This document shows positions 24,860 to 33,522 of a stretch of DNA of 64,000 nt, piece after piece. How positions within the stretch are numbered: the first letter of the stretch is position 1; the number at the start of each line of letters is the position of its first letter. The notes beneath the pieces are model-generated. The model was not told where the DNA came from and made no database searches. It was given only the letters and a program-made list of their open reading frames with translations. A program made the translations under genes and the position numbers. Source of the stretch: Nonomuraea sp. NBC_00507 (lineage in GTDB: Bacteria > Actinomycetota > Actinomycetes > Streptosporangiales > Streptosporangiaceae). The stretch is taken from positions 9,610,001-9,674,000 of the forward strand of contig NZ_CP107853.1 in the NCBI RefSeq assembly GCF_036013525.1, read 5' to 3'.

Positions 24860-25675
24860 TCACCGCCGGGGCGTGCCGAAGAGATCGACTTCCGGCGCGC
24901 CCTCGTCGCGGTCGCGCAGCCGCTCCCTGAACTCCGCCTCGCTGCGCAGCTCCTTCTCCGAGGGCGACAGGATGACGGTGAGCAGCAGCCCCACGGTGAT
25001 CACACTGATGCCGACGATCAGCGGCAGCAGGAAGTCGAGGGCTTTCGCGCCGGACAACGGCCCAGCCTCGCCGTGCATCTGCACTGTCATGGAGTACATG
25101 CCCGTGTAATGCATGCCGCAGACCGCCACGCCCATGACCAGCGCCGCCGCGCCGATCTTGAGAGCGCCGCTGACCCGCAGCGTGAACCACAGCGCCACCG
25201 TCGCCGCCGCGATCGCGATCAGGACCGAGAGCGACACGATGACGGGGTCATAGGTGACGTGGCCGGACATGTTCATGGCGGCCATGCCGAGATAGTGCAT
25301 GCCGGCCACGCCGCACCCGGTCAGGGTGCCGCCGGCGAGCAGGAACACCAGACGCTCGCCGCCGTACGAGGCGAGAAACAGGCCCATGCCGACGACCACG
25401 ACCGCGATGAGCGCGGAGGCGGCGGTGAGCAGGACGTCGTAGCGAATGACCGAGCCGCTCACCGAAAAGCCGAGCATCGCGATGAAATGCATGGTCCAGA
25501 TGCCGGTGCCACCGATCGCGAACGCGGCGCCCACCAGCCAGAACTTGCCCTCGCGCCCGCCCACGAGACGGGCCCGCGAGGTCAGCAGAAGGCCCAGCAT
25601 CGAACCGATGCTGGACATGATGTACGCGAGCACGGGCGTTAACAGCCCAAAAGTGAAATGGTCGATCGGCGACAT
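24860..25675 (-). CDS. MHYT-domain integral membrane sensor protein (copy B)
   Basis: A 271-aa protein with seven predicted membrane helices and three MHYT-type motifs: TMHFIAMLGF, AGMHYLGMAAMNMSG and CGMHYTGMYSMTV. The Met/His residues are thought to bind copper and sense O2, CO or NO. The C-terminus is a short charged tail (SPSEKELRSEAEFRERL) with no signalling domain attached, so it must act alone or through a partner. It lies 63 bp downstream of its paralogue and is clearly a tandem duplicate of it. ATG 25675 is preferred; ATG 25687 is possible. Confidence 0.88.
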   Translation of the reverse strand: MSPIDHFTFGLLTPVLAYIMSSIGSMLGLLLTSRARLVGGREGKFWLVGAAFAIGGTGIWTMHFIAMLGFSVSGSVIRYDVLLTAASALIAVVVVGMGLFLASYGGERLVFLLAGGTLTGCGVAGMHYLGMAAMNMSGHVTYDPVIVSLSVLIAIAAATVALWFTLRVSGALKIGAAALVMGVAVCGMHYTGMYSMTVQMHGEAGPLSGAKALDFLLPLIVGISVITVGLLLTVILSPSEKELRSEAEFRERLRDRDEGAPEVDLFGTPRR

Positions 25676-25738
25676 ACCCCCACCCATCCCCTTACGCACC
25701 GATAAGGGAGTATGAGCAGGGTGTCGCCGTCCGCGCAA

Positions 25739-26620
25739 CTACCTTCTGCGTGCCCGCATCGGCGACATTTGCGGCATTTGCTGTATTGGCTGCTGACGGG
25801 GTACAGGCGGCGCCGGATAAGTCAGATGTTGCTGCTGGGCGGTGCGTCTGCGCAATTCGAGTTTGGCGACGAGTTCGGCGTCCTCGTGCAGTTCCTCTTC
25901 CGACGGGGACAGGATCACCATGAGCAGCATGGTCAGCGTGATCAGGCTGATCACGGTCATGAGCGGGACGAGGAAGTCCAGCGCGTCGGCTCCGGCGACC
26001 ACACCGGGCGCGGCGTCGACCGTGACGCGCATCGCGTACATGCCGGTGTAGTGCATGCCCGCGACGGCCACGCCCATGACGAGCGCGGCGGCGGTGATCC
26101 AGACGGGCTTCTTGACACGCAGCGTGAACCAGAGCGCCACCGTCGCGGCGACCACCGCGATGCCCACGGAGAGCGCCACGACGAGGCGGTCGTAGGAGAC
26201 GTGGGCGGACATGTTCATCGCGTACATGCCCAGGTAGTGCATGGAGGCCACCCCGAGGCCGGTGAGCAGGCCGCCGCCGAGGAGCGCCAGGATCCGGCCG
26301 CGGCCGTACGAGACGAGGAACAGGCCGGTGCCCACGACCACGATCGCCACCACCGCCGAGGCGACGGTGAGCGGCACGTCGTACTTGATCTGGGTGCCCT
26401 CCACATCGAAGCCCATCATGGCGATGAAGTGCATGACCCAAATGCCGGTGCCGCCGATGGACACTGCCGCGCCGAGCAGCCAGCGCGCCCGGGTGCCACC
26501 CCGGGAGGCATGGGCCTGGGCGGTGAGCCGCAGGCCAAGCATCGACCCCATGCAGGACATCACGTAGGCGAGCACCGGCGTGAGCAGGCCATGGGTGAAA
26601 TGATTTACAGCGGAGGTCAT
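25739..26620 (-). CDS. MHYT-domain integral membrane sensor protein (copy A)
   Basis: A 293-aa paralogue of the downstream gene with the same seven-helix layout and motifs VMHFIAMMGF, ASMHYLGMYAMNMSA and AGMHYTGMYAMRV. The N-terminus HFTHGLLTPVLAYVMSCMGSMLGL is almost shared. It has a longer Gln/Pro-rich cytosolic tail (about 255-293). No enzymatic domain is attached. It is divergent from a histidine kinase gene across 112 bp containing a perfect inverted repeat, so the pair may feed that two-component system. The function link is inference. Confidence 0.88.
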   Translation of the reverse strand: MTSAVNHFTHGLLTPVLAYVMSCMGSMLGLRLTAQAHASRGGTRARWLLGAAVSIGGTGIWVMHFIAMMGFDVEGTQIKYDVPLTVASAVVAIVVVGTGLFLVSYGRGRILALLGGGLLTGLGVASMHYLGMYAMNMSAHVSYDRLVVALSVGIAVVAATVALWFTLRVKKPVWITAAALVMGVAVAGMHYTGMYAMRVTVDAAPGVVAGADALDFLVPLMTVISLITLTMLLMVILSPSEEELHEDAELVAKLELRRRTAQQQHLTYPAPPVPRQQPIQQMPQMSPMRARRR

Positions 26621-26646
26621 AGACGGGGTTCCTTGAGTTAGGGGTC

Positions 26647-26666
26647 CCCGGATTGTGCCATCCGGG
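26647..26666. promoter_or_regulatory. 20-bp palindrome between MHYT and kinase genes
   Basis: CCCGGAT (26647-26653) and ATCCGGG (26660-26666) are exact inverted repeats with a 6-nt spacer, in the middle of the divergent promoter region. Good candidate operator; the regulator is unknown. Confidence 0.5.
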
Positions 26667-26732
26667 ATGTCCCTTTCGCATGGATATCAGAACTATCTGT
26701 CAAGGTCCCTGTCGGAAACATGAGAGGGTCTC

Positions 26733-27863
26733 ATGGCTATCGAGGTCCCGTTCTGGCGGGCGATCGCGGTCTATCGTGTGGCGTCGCTGGTCTACGCGGC
26801 CGTGCTCATGGCGCAGCAGCGCGGCTACGGACAGCCGGTCGCGGGCTGGCTGGTCATCGGCGTGATGGCGCTGTGGACGGCGGGCGCGACGTACGCCTAT
26901 TCGGTCCCGGTGCTGCGGCGCCGGCCGCTGCTGGTCATGGACCTGCTGGTGACGTTGGCGTGCCTGCTGTCCTCGCCGTACGTGCAGGGCTCCTTACCGG
27001 GCGCCGCCGGCACGACGCCGCTCCCCGCGAGCTGGGTGGCGGGGATGATGCCGGTCCCCGCGACCTGGGTGGCCGCCCCCGTGCTCGCCTGGGCCGTCTA
27101 CGGCGGGCGGCGCGCGGGGGCGGTGGCGGCCGCCGTGGTGGCGGCCGGCGACCTGTGGTTCGTCCGCACGCCCGACGAGTCTGTTGTGATCAACGGGGCG
27201 GTCCTGCTGTTCCTCGCGGGCGTCGTGGTCGGCCACGTGGCCCGGCTGGCCAAGCAGGCCGAGGAGCGCATGCAGCGGGCCATCGAGATGGAGGCCGCCC
27301 AGCGCGAGCGTGACCGCCTGGCGCGCGACATCCACGACTCGGTCCTGCAGGTCCTGGCGCTGGTTCAGCGGCGCGGGCGGCAGATCGGCGGGGAGGCCGC
27401 CGAGTTGGGGCGCCTGGCCGGCGAGCAGGAGGCCGCACTGCGCGAGCTCATCGCCACCCGGCCCGCAGCCCCCGAGGGCACGACCGACCTGCGCTCCCTG
27501 CTGCTGCGGTACGTCTCGCCCGAGGTGACGGTCTCCACCCCGGCGACCCCGTTGATCCTGCCGGCCGAGACGGCCAGAGGAGCGGCCGCGGCTGTCAAGG
27601 CCGCCCTTGACAACGTGCGCGCGCACTGCGGGCCGCAGGCACGCGCATGGGTGCTGGCCGAGTCGGGCGAGGAGACGGTGACGGTCAGCATTCGAGACGA
27701 CGGGCCCGGCATCCCGGACGGCCGCCTCGACCAGGCCCGCGCCGACGGCCGCCTGGGGGTGGCGGAATCCATCCGGGGGCGGGTGGCGGAGGTGGGGGGC
27801 CAGGTCTCGATCGTCAGCGTCCCCGGGCAGGGCACCGAGGTCGAAATTACCCTCCCGTCCTGA
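26733..27863 (+). CDS. MacS-like sensor histidine kinase
   Basis: A 376-aa NarX/MacS-type kinase with five or six membrane helices (about 10-165) and no large external domain. The coiled linker ERMQRAIEMEAAQRERDRLA leads into the H-box RDIHDSVLQVLALVQRRG. The ATPase domain has ALDNVRAHCG (N-box), DDGPGIPDG and GQGTEVEITLPS. It resembles the MacS kinases of Streptomyces, normally adjacent to the LuxR-type regulator MacR. Here the regulator is about 800 bp away behind tandem repeats. Signal unknown; a membrane or redox cue is plausible. Confidence 0.88.
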   Translation: MAIEVPFWRAIAVYRVASLVYAAVLMAQQRGYGQPVAGWLVIGVMALWTAGATYAYSVPVLRRRPLLVMDLLVTLACLLSSPYVQGSLPGAAGTTPLPASWVAGMMPVPATWVAAPVLAWAVYGGRRAGAVAAAVVAAGDLWFVRTPDESVVINGAVLLFLAGVVVGHVARLAKQAEERMQRAIEMEAAQRERDRLARDIHDSVLQVLALVQRRGRQIGGEAAELGRLAGEQEAALRELIATRPAAPEGTTDLRSLLLRYVSPEVTVSTPATPLILPAETARGAAAAVKAALDNVRAHCGPQARAWVLAESGEETVTVSIRDDGPGIPDGRLDQARADGRLGVAESIRGRVAEVGGQVSIVSVPGQGTEVEITLPS

Positions 27864-27888
27864 CATTCGCCGTCACGGCGCCCCGCCA

Positions 27889-28038
27889 GCGCCCACCACC
27901 GTCGGCGCCCAACACCGTCGGCGCCCAACACCGTCGGGGCCCAACACCGTCGGCGCCCAACACCGTCGAGGCCCCGACGCCGCCGCCTGTACCGGACACC
28001 ACCTTCGCCCGACACCACCTTCGCCCGACACCGCCGCG
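27889..28038. repeat. 16-bp minisatellite after the kinase gene
   Basis: Five units of GCGCCCAACACCGTCG with 0-1 change run from 27889 to 27968. After a 23-bp break, a second degenerate 16-bp array follows (CCGGACACCACCTTCG at 27992, CCCGACACCACCTTCG at 28008, CCCGACACCGCC from 28024). Sixteen is not a multiple of three, so the array cannot keep a reading frame phase. Confidence 0.93.
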
Positions 28039-28080
28039 CCCACGGCCGCCCGGCCAACGGTGAACTGCGACCGAGCGCAC

Positions 28081-28452
28081 CACCGGCCCGCCATGCCAGC
28101 CGGGCGGCCAGCAGGGCCCGCTGCCACGGAGTGTGTGCCGTCACCAGACGCGCTGCCATCAGCCGGCCCCGCCATCGTGCCGGTGCGGGTCGGGCGGCGC
28201 AGCCATCACGCGACGCAGCCGGGTAGCATCCCGGCGACCGGGCTCGGCGGCGTCAGCCTGCGATGTCTGCACGTCCGCATCGCGGCCGTCCGGGCGCTTG
28301 CCGTCAGGTGGCTGCCACCGAGCGCCACCAGCCCGCCGGGTCGGCCTAGCAGCCAGCAGGGCCCGCTGCCATGGGGTGTGTGCTGTCACCAGACGCGCTG
28401 CCCTCAGCTGGCCCCACCATAGGGCCGGTGCGGGTCGGGCGGCGCTCCCATC
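28081..28452. repeat. Segmental direct duplication, offset 245 bp
   Basis: A block of about 127 bp at 28081-28207 recurs with roughly 15-20 percent change at 28326-28452. Shared anchors include CAGCAGGGCCCGCTGCCA, GTCACCAGACGCGCTGCC and CGGTGCGGGTCGGGCGGCGC, all shifted by exactly 245 bp. Each copy ends with the 16-bp unit that is expanded after the second copy. Confidence 0.9.
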
Positions 28453-28612
28453 GGGCGGCGCTCCCATCGGGCGGCGCTCCCATCGGGCGGCGCAGCCATC
28501 GGGCGGCGCAGCCATCGGGCGGCGCAGCCATCGGGCGGCGCAGCCATCGGGCGGCGCAGCCATCGGGCGGCGCAGCCATCGGGCAGCGCAGCCATCACGC
28601 GGCGCAGCCATC
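28437..28612. repeat. Eleven-copy 16-bp minisatellite
   Basis: Eleven contiguous 16-bp units: three GGGCGGCGCTCCCATC, six GGGCGGCGCAGCCATC, then two variants (GGGCAGCGCAGCCATC and ACGCGGCGCAGCCATC). The ordered variants indicate expansion by slippage. No spacers, so it is not a CRISPR. With the arrays before it, it fills 27864-28648, a stretch without a gene. Confidence 0.97.
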
Positions 28613-28648
28613 GGGCCGGTGCGGGTCGGTCGGCGGGCGGTGGCGGTT

Positions 28649-28654
28649 TAGAGT
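28649..28654 (+). promoter_or_regulatory. -10 box for a leaderless response-regulator transcript
   Basis: TAGAGT ends 6 nt before the ATG at 28661 with no SD between. The regulator therefore probably has its own promoter at the edge of the minisatellite. Confidence 0.5.
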
Positions 28655-28660
28655 TGCGGC

Positions 28661-29314
28661 ATGGTGCGGGTCATGGTGGTGGACGACCATCCCATGTGGC
28701 GCGACGGGGTCGCCAGAGACCTCGCCGAGGCGGGCTACGAGGTCGTGGCCGCCGTCGGGGAAGGCCGGCAGGCGATACGCGCGGCCGCGGCGGTGCGGCC
28801 CGACGTCGTCGTGCTTGATCTGCGACTGCCCGACATGCCGGGTGCGGTGGTGGCCGCCGGGCTGGCCGAGGTGGAGCCGCCGCCTCGCGTGCTGGTGTTG
28901 TCGGCCAGCGCCGAGCAGGACGACGTGCTGGAGGCGGTCAAGGCGGGCGCGTCCGGATATCTGGTGAAGTCGGCCAGCAGGGAGGAGTTCCTTGACGCGG
29001 TCCGCCGTACCGCCGAGGGCGACGCCGTCTTCACCCCCGGCCTCGCCGGACTCGTGCTCGGCGAATACCGGCGGCTGGCCGCGCAGGACGTGCCGAATGA
29101 CGGGTCGGCCGAGAGGCCGCGCCTGACCGACCGGGAGACCGAGGTCCTGAGGCTGGTCGCCAAGGGGTTGTCGTACAGGCAGATCGCCGACCGCCTGGTG
29201 CTCTCCCACCGCACCGTGCAGAACCACGTGCAGAACACCCTCCGCAAGCTCCAGCTCCACAACCGTGTGGAGCTGGTGCGATATGCGATCGAGCAAGGAC
29301 TGGACGCGGACTAA
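28661..29314 (+). CDS. MacR-like NarL/LuxR response regulator
   Basis: A 217-aa regulator. The receiver has VMVVDDHPMWRDGVARDL, phospho-acceptor Asp in DVVVLDLRLPDMPG, LVLSASAEQDDVLEAVKAGA and GYLVKSAS. The C-terminal LuxR HTH is LTDRETEVLRLVAKGLSYRQ with HRTVQNHVQNTLRKLQLHNR. It is the expected partner of the MacS-like kinase upstream; in relatives the two genes are adjacent. Here they have apparently become separate transcription units. Target genes are not evident. Confidence 0.9.
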   Translation: MVRVMVVDDHPMWRDGVARDLAEAGYEVVAAVGEGRQAIRAAAAVRPDVVVLDLRLPDMPGAVVAAGLAEVEPPPRVLVLSASAEQDDVLEAVKAGASGYLVKSASREEFLDAVRRTAEGDAVFTPGLAGLVLGEYRRLAAQDVPNDGSAERPRLTDRETEVLRLVAKGLSYRQIADRLVLSHRTVQNHVQNTLRKLQLHNRVELVRYAIEQGLDAD

Positions 29315-29378
29315 ACTCAAGAGGGCTCGGCGTTGCCTTCAACACGTGCCCGTTCCCCGTCTTCCCGGAGGTTCCACC

Positions 29379-30575
29379 ATGACGATGTCCGCCCTGGGCG
29401 AGCCGTGCGTTCTGCTCAAGCTGGGCGAGATCGTCCTCAAGGGCAAGAACCGCGAGGTGTTCGAGCGGCGCTTGATCGCCAACATCCGCGACGCGCTGCA
29501 GAGCCTCGACATCAAGGTCGACGTGCGCAAGCGGCACGGCGTCTTCGCGATCTTCCTGCCCCAGGGCGCCACCGCCGAGCAGGCCGAGGCCGTGGCCCAG
29601 CGGGTCGCCGACGTGCCCGGGCTGGTCTGGATCCACCGCGCCTGGCGGGTCGCCAAGGACCCCGACGCCGTGCTCAAGGCCGGCCTGGAGCTGGTGGGCG
29701 AGAGCGAGGAGGTCAAGCGGGGCGCCCGTTTCGCGGTCCGCTCCCGCCGCCGCGACAAGCGCTTCCCCCTGCGCTCCAACGAGCTCGACCGGCTCGTCGG
29801 CGGCGCGATCAACGACGAATACGGCCTGCCGGTCGATCTGAAGAACCCTGAGCTGACCGTCTTCATCGAGGTCGACAGGGACGAGGTGTTCGTCTTCACC
29901 GGCGGCATCCCCGGCCAGGGCGGCCTGCCGGTCGGCAGCAGCGGCAGGGCTCTGGTGCTCATGTCGGGCGGCATCGACTCGCCGGTGGCGGCCTACCGGA
30001 TGATGCGGCGCGGCCTGCACGTCGACTTCCTGCACTTCTCCGGCATCCCGTTCACCACGTCCGAGTCGATCTACAAGGCGTACGCGCTGGTCAGGAAGCT
30101 CGACAGGTTCCAGGGCAAGTCGCGGCTGTGGGTGGTGCCGTTCGGCAAGGCGCAGCAGTCGATCCGCACCTCGGGCCAGGACCGGCTGGCCGTGATCGCG
30201 CAGCGGCGGCTCATGCTCAAGACGGCCGAGGAGGTCGCCCACCGCATCCACGCCGCCGCGCTGATCACCGGCGACGCGCTCGGCCAGGTCTCCTCGCAGA
30301 CCCTGACCAACATCACCGCCCAGGACAACGCGGTGGACCTGCCGATCCTGCGGCCGCTGGTGGGCTGGGACAAGACCGAGATCATGGCCGAGGCCCGGCG
30401 CATCGGCACGCTGGAGATCTCCGAGCTGCCCGATGAGGACTGCTGCTCGTTGCTGGCTCCCAAGCGCGCCGAGACGCGGGCCAGGATCGAGGACCTCAAG
30501 CAGATCGAGAAACGGCTCGACGCCGAAGAGCTCTGCGTGCAGCTCGCCGACTCGATCCAGGAATACACGCTCTAG
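29379..30575 (+). CDS. thiI: tRNA 4-thiouridine synthase ThiI (no rhodanese domain)
   Basis: Adenylates U8 of tRNA for conversion to 4-thiouridine, and in some bacteria supplies sulfur to ThiS. It is 398 aa from ATG 29379 (SD GGAGG). An N-terminal ferredoxin-like and THUMP region (about 10-165, LKLGEIVLKGKNREVFERRL) precedes the PP-loop ALVLMSGGIDSPVAAYRMM near residue 190. The C-terminus ends at the AANH-type domain with LPDEDCCSLLAPKRA; the rhodanese domain of E. coli ThiI is absent. It sits 27 kb from thiOSG. It shares a CTAG stop overlap with the MMPL gene. Confidence 0.93.
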   Translation: MTMSALGEPCVLLKLGEIVLKGKNREVFERRLIANIRDALQSLDIKVDVRKRHGVFAIFLPQGATAEQAEAVAQRVADVPGLVWIHRAWRVAKDPDAVLKAGLELVGESEEVKRGARFAVRSRRRDKRFPLRSNELDRLVGGAINDEYGLPVDLKNPELTVFIEVDRDEVFVFTGGIPGQGGLPVGSSGRALVLMSGGIDSPVAAYRMMRRGLHVDFLHFSGIPFTTSESIYKAYALVRKLDRFQGKSRLWVVPFGKAQQSIRTSGQDRLAVIAQRRLMLKTAEEVAHRIHAAALITGDALGQVSSQTLTNITAQDNAVDLPILRPLVGWDKTEIMAEARRIGTLEISELPDEDCCSLLAPKRAETRARIEDLKQIEKRLDAEELCVQLADSIQEYTL

Positions 30576-32755
30576 CCGGCCACACTGCTTTCGTCACGTC
30601 GGGACCTTTCGGGCCACCAGTTGAGGGGCCCTGCCAGGCGCATGAGAGCCGGCACGAGCACCGCCCTGATCACGGTCGCGTCCACCAGCACGGCCACGGC
30701 CATGCCGACGCCCAGCATCTGCACGAACGTCACCCGCGCGGTGGCGTACGCGGCGAAGGTGAGCGCCAGGATGCCGCCGGCCGCCGTGATCAGGGGCGCG
30801 CCCCGCTGCAGGCCGGTGGCCACGGCCTCCTCGGTGTCGCCGGTCCTGTCGTACTCCTCCTTGATGCGCGACAGCAGGAACACCTCGTAGTCCATGGACA
30901 GGCCGTAGGCCACGCAGAGCATGAGGATGGGGATGCTCGGGTCGAGCGTGCCCGTCGGGGTGAAGCCGAGCAGGCCTGACAGGTTGCCGTCCTGGAAGAT
31001 CCAGACGATGGCGCCGAACATGACGCCGAGGCTGAGGACGTTGAGCAGGGTCGCCTTGATCGGAAGGATCAGGCTGCGCGTCATCAGGAGCAGGACGACG
31101 AACGTCACGCCCAGCATGAGCGCGAGCACCAGCGGCAGCCGGTCCACGACCGAGGCCCGGTAGTCGGACAGCTCGGCGGGGTAGCCGCCGACCAGCACGC
31201 CGAAGGGCGCTTCCACCGCGCGGACGGCCTCGACGAGCCGTACGGGGTCGTCGGCCAGGGCGGCGGCGGACGGGACCACCGACAGCCACGTGCCCTCCCC
31301 CTGGAACCTGGACGGGTCCCCGTCGCCCACCCGCTGCCCGTTCGCGAACGACCCGGCGGCGGAGTCGACCTGAGCCACACCGGGCAACCTGGACAGGCTC
31401 GTCGCGTACGCGGTGACCTCGCCCGCCGCGGCCTCGCGCGAGACCAGCTGGATGGCGTCGGTCTCCTCAGCGGGGAACTCCTTGCGGATGACCTCTTGGG
31501 TCTGCCGGGAGGGCGCCTCCAGCGGCAGGATGCGGTCGTCGGCCACGCCGAAGCGCAGGCCCAGGAACGGCGAGGCGAGCACCAGCAGCAGCACGGTCGC
31601 CACTCCCCCGAACACCAGCGGCCGGCGCATCACGCGGGTGGCCAGCGCATGCCAGAACCCCGCCGCCCGCTCCGGCCTCTCCCGCTTGGGCAGCATCGTG
31701 CCGCCGATGGAGGCGAGCACGGCAGGCAGCACCAGCACCGCCGCGACCAGGCCGCCGATGACGACGGCGATGCCGGAGTAGGCGAAGGAGCGCAGGAAGT
31801 CGAACGGCAGCGCGAACAGCACCGCGAGCGACGCGGCCACGGTCACGCCGCTGAACAGCACGGTCCGGCCCGCGTGCTCGACCGCCCCGGCGACGGCCGC
31901 CGCCCGGTCCTTGCCGTTTCGTGTCTCCTCGCGGAAGCGCTGGATCACGAACAGGCAGTAGTCGATGCCGAGGCCGAGCCCCATGGCCAGCGTCAGGTTC
32001 AGGGCGAACGTCGAAATCTCGGTGAATGTCAGGACGGCACTCAGGAGGGCCAGCCCGATCACCATCGCGAACAGCCCGGCCAGGATCGGCACCAGGGCCG
32101 ACATCGCGCGCCGCTGGTAGAGCCAGAGCAGCACGAACGCCAGCGGGAAGATGACCAGCTCGGCCCGGACGAAGTCCTGCCTGGCCAGCGGCACGGTCTC
32201 GCGGAAGACCTCCTCCCCTCCCCCGGCCCGCACCTGTAGCAGGTCCGTGCCCCGGGTGATCTCGGGGACCAGCGTGGGCAGCACCCGCGCCCGCACGTGG
32301 TCGGCGTCCCCCGGAATGCGGACGACGATCAGCGCGTGCCTGCCGTCCTCACTGCGCATCGTGGCCGGCTTGCCGCGGGTCCAGTACGAGGCCGCCTCGG
32401 CGACGTCGCTCTCGCGCCCGACCCGGGCGGTCAGCTCCCTGCCCGCGGTCTCGACGGCCGGATCGTCCACCGTGCCGCTCTTCGCGGTTACCAGGAAGAT
32501 CATATCGGGGCTTCCCGTGCCGAACCGCTCGGCCAGCTCGGCCTGCGCCCGGTCGGATTCCGAGCCCGGGGCCTCGAATCTGGCCAGCGACAGCCGGGGC
32601 ACCACGCCCGCGGCGAGGACTCCGGCGGCGATCAGTCCGAGCAGGGCCAGCGTGAGGACGAGCCTGCGGCGGCGTACCAGGAGGAAGCCGAGCCTGCGCA
32701 GCGGCGGCCCCGTGGTCGCCGCGGCGGCGGGCCGCAGGCGCGTGTCCACCGTCAT
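30572..32755 (-). CDS. MMPL-family membrane exporter
   Basis: An RND-superfamily exporter of 727 aa with two MMPL repeats. Each repeat has one helix, an external loop domain (about 60-180 and 390-510) and five helices. Typical residues are GLGIDYCLFVIQRFREE in the first half and YGLSMDYEVFLLSRIKEEY in the second, the Asp-Tyr pairs forming the proton relay. It probably exports a lipid or hydrophobic toxic compound. ATG 32755 has SD GGAG. It is divergent from a TetR gene with a palindromic operator between them. Confidence 0.9.
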   Translation of the reverse strand: MTVDTRLRPAAAATTGPPLRRLGFLLVRRRRLVLTLALLGLIAAGVLAAGVVPRLSLARFEAPGSESDRAQAELAERFGTGSPDMIFLVTAKSGTVDDPAVETAGRELTARVGRESDVAEAASYWTRGKPATMRSEDGRHALIVVRIPGDADHVRARVLPTLVPEITRGTDLLQVRAGGGEEVFRETVPLARQDFVRAELVIFPLAFVLLWLYQRRAMSALVPILAGLFAMVIGLALLSAVLTFTEISTFALNLTLAMGLGLGIDYCLFVIQRFREETRNGKDRAAAVAGAVEHAGRTVLFSGVTVAASLAVLFALPFDFLRSFAYSGIAVVIGGLVAAVLVLPAVLASIGGTMLPKRERPERAAGFWHALATRVMRRPLVFGGVATVLLLVLASPFLGLRFGVADDRILPLEAPSRQTQEVIRKEFPAEETDAIQLVSREAAAGEVTAYATSLSRLPGVAQVDSAAGSFANGQRVGDGDPSRFQGEGTWLSVVPSAAALADDPVRLVEAVRAVEAPFGVLVGGYPAELSDYRASVVDRLPLVLALMLGVTFVVLLLMTRSLILPIKATLLNVLSLGVMFGAIVWIFQDGNLSGLLGFTPTGTLDPSIPILMLCVAYGLSMDYEVFLLSRIKEEYDRTGDTEEAVATGLQRGAPLITAAGGILALTFAAYATARVTFVQMLGVGMAVAVLVDATVIRAVLVPALMRLAGPLNWWPERSRRDESSVAG

Positions 32756-32818
32756 GGGAACTCCGATCAAAACTCGGTAAACTACTCGTGTTTGCTGTTC
32801 CCCATCAGAAATACAAGT

Positions 32819-32832
32819 AAATGCTCGCATTT
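32819..32832. promoter_or_regulatory. TetR operator candidate AAATGC-TC-GCATTT
   Basis: A perfect 14-bp palindrome in the 93-bp gap between the MMPL exporter and tetR starts. The local sequence is AT-rich compared with the window. A related half-site pair (CTCGTGTTTG near 32786) lies 38 bp away. Confidence 0.65.
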
Positions 32833-32848
32833 GTCAACGAGGTGCCGC

Positions 32849-33442
32849 ATGGCTGAACGCACGGTGCGCCGGCAGGCGCGCGGCCTGAAGCGCATGGAGG
32901 AGATCCTCGACGCCGCCGAGCTGGTGATCGCCGAGGTCGGCTTCCCGGACCTGACGACGAACCAGGTCGCCGCGCGGGCGGGGATGTCTCCGGGGTCGCT
33001 GTATCAGTTCTTCCGCAACAAGGAGGAGATCCTGGACGGGCTGGTGTCCCGCTACACCGACGACCGCCAGGAGTTCTGGGCCGCCCGCCTGGCCGGGGTC
33101 ACGCCGGACGTCCCGCTGGAGGTGCTGGTCGGGCAGCTCGTGGACGAGAGCGTGCGGTTCAAGAGCCGCTCACCGGCCTACTGGTCGCTGCTGTACGGAT
33201 CCGCCACCGGCGACCGGTTCGCCGCGGCCTCACAGCGGCTGCACGAGGACATCTCCGGGCAGCTCGCGGCCATGCTGCGCCGTCTCAGGCCCGAACTCGC
33301 AGAGGACCGGGCCCGGCTCATGGGCACGATGATGTTGTCCATGGTGAAGACGGTGATGCCAATGATCACCACGGCCACACCCGAGCACAGCGCCGAGCTG
33401 GTGGACGAGCTCAAGTTCATGCTCGTCCGCTATTTGACCTAG
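32849..33442 (+). CDS. TetR-family regulator of the MMPL exporter
   Basis: A 197-aa repressor. The HTH is ILDAAELVIAEVGFPDLTTN through AARAGMSPGSLYQFFRNKEE (residues about 17-62), followed by an all-helical ligand domain. ATG 32849 has SD GAGGTG 5 nt upstream. Divergent placement and the palindrome indicate self-regulation and control of the exporter. The inducer is unknown; it would likely be a substrate of the pump. Confidence 0.9.
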   Translation: MAERTVRRQARGLKRMEEILDAAELVIAEVGFPDLTTNQVAARAGMSPGSLYQFFRNKEEILDGLVSRYTDDRQEFWAARLAGVTPDVPLEVLVGQLVDESVRFKSRSPAYWSLLYGSATGDRFAAASQRLHEDISGQLAAMLRRLRPELAEDRARLMGTMMLSMVKTVMPMITTATPEHSAELVDELKFMLVRYLT

Positions 33443-33522
33443 CCGCGGGAGGCGCCGGTTGCGTGTGGCCCTCCGAGCTAGCCGCGGAAGGGGCCCGTCA
33501 CCTCGAACGTGTGGCCCTCCGC
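33439..33522. repeat. Imperfect direct duplication of a gene 3' end
   Basis: CTAGCCGCGG followed by GTGTGGCCCTCCG occurs at 33439-33477 and again at 33478-33522. The second copy is the real 3' end of the PhoX-like gene (stop CTA at 33478). The first abuts the tetR stop. It looks like a remnant of local duplication or of a trimmed second gene. Confidence 0.7.

Noticed and set aside
28437..28612. CRISPR array
   Set aside because: Units are contiguous with no spacers, only 16 bp long, and no cas genes are present.
28133..28651. Open frames in the 16-bp repeat region, both strands
   Set aside because: A 16-bp unit opens all frames and yields 16-residue periodic peptides. There is no ribosome site and no conserved protein.
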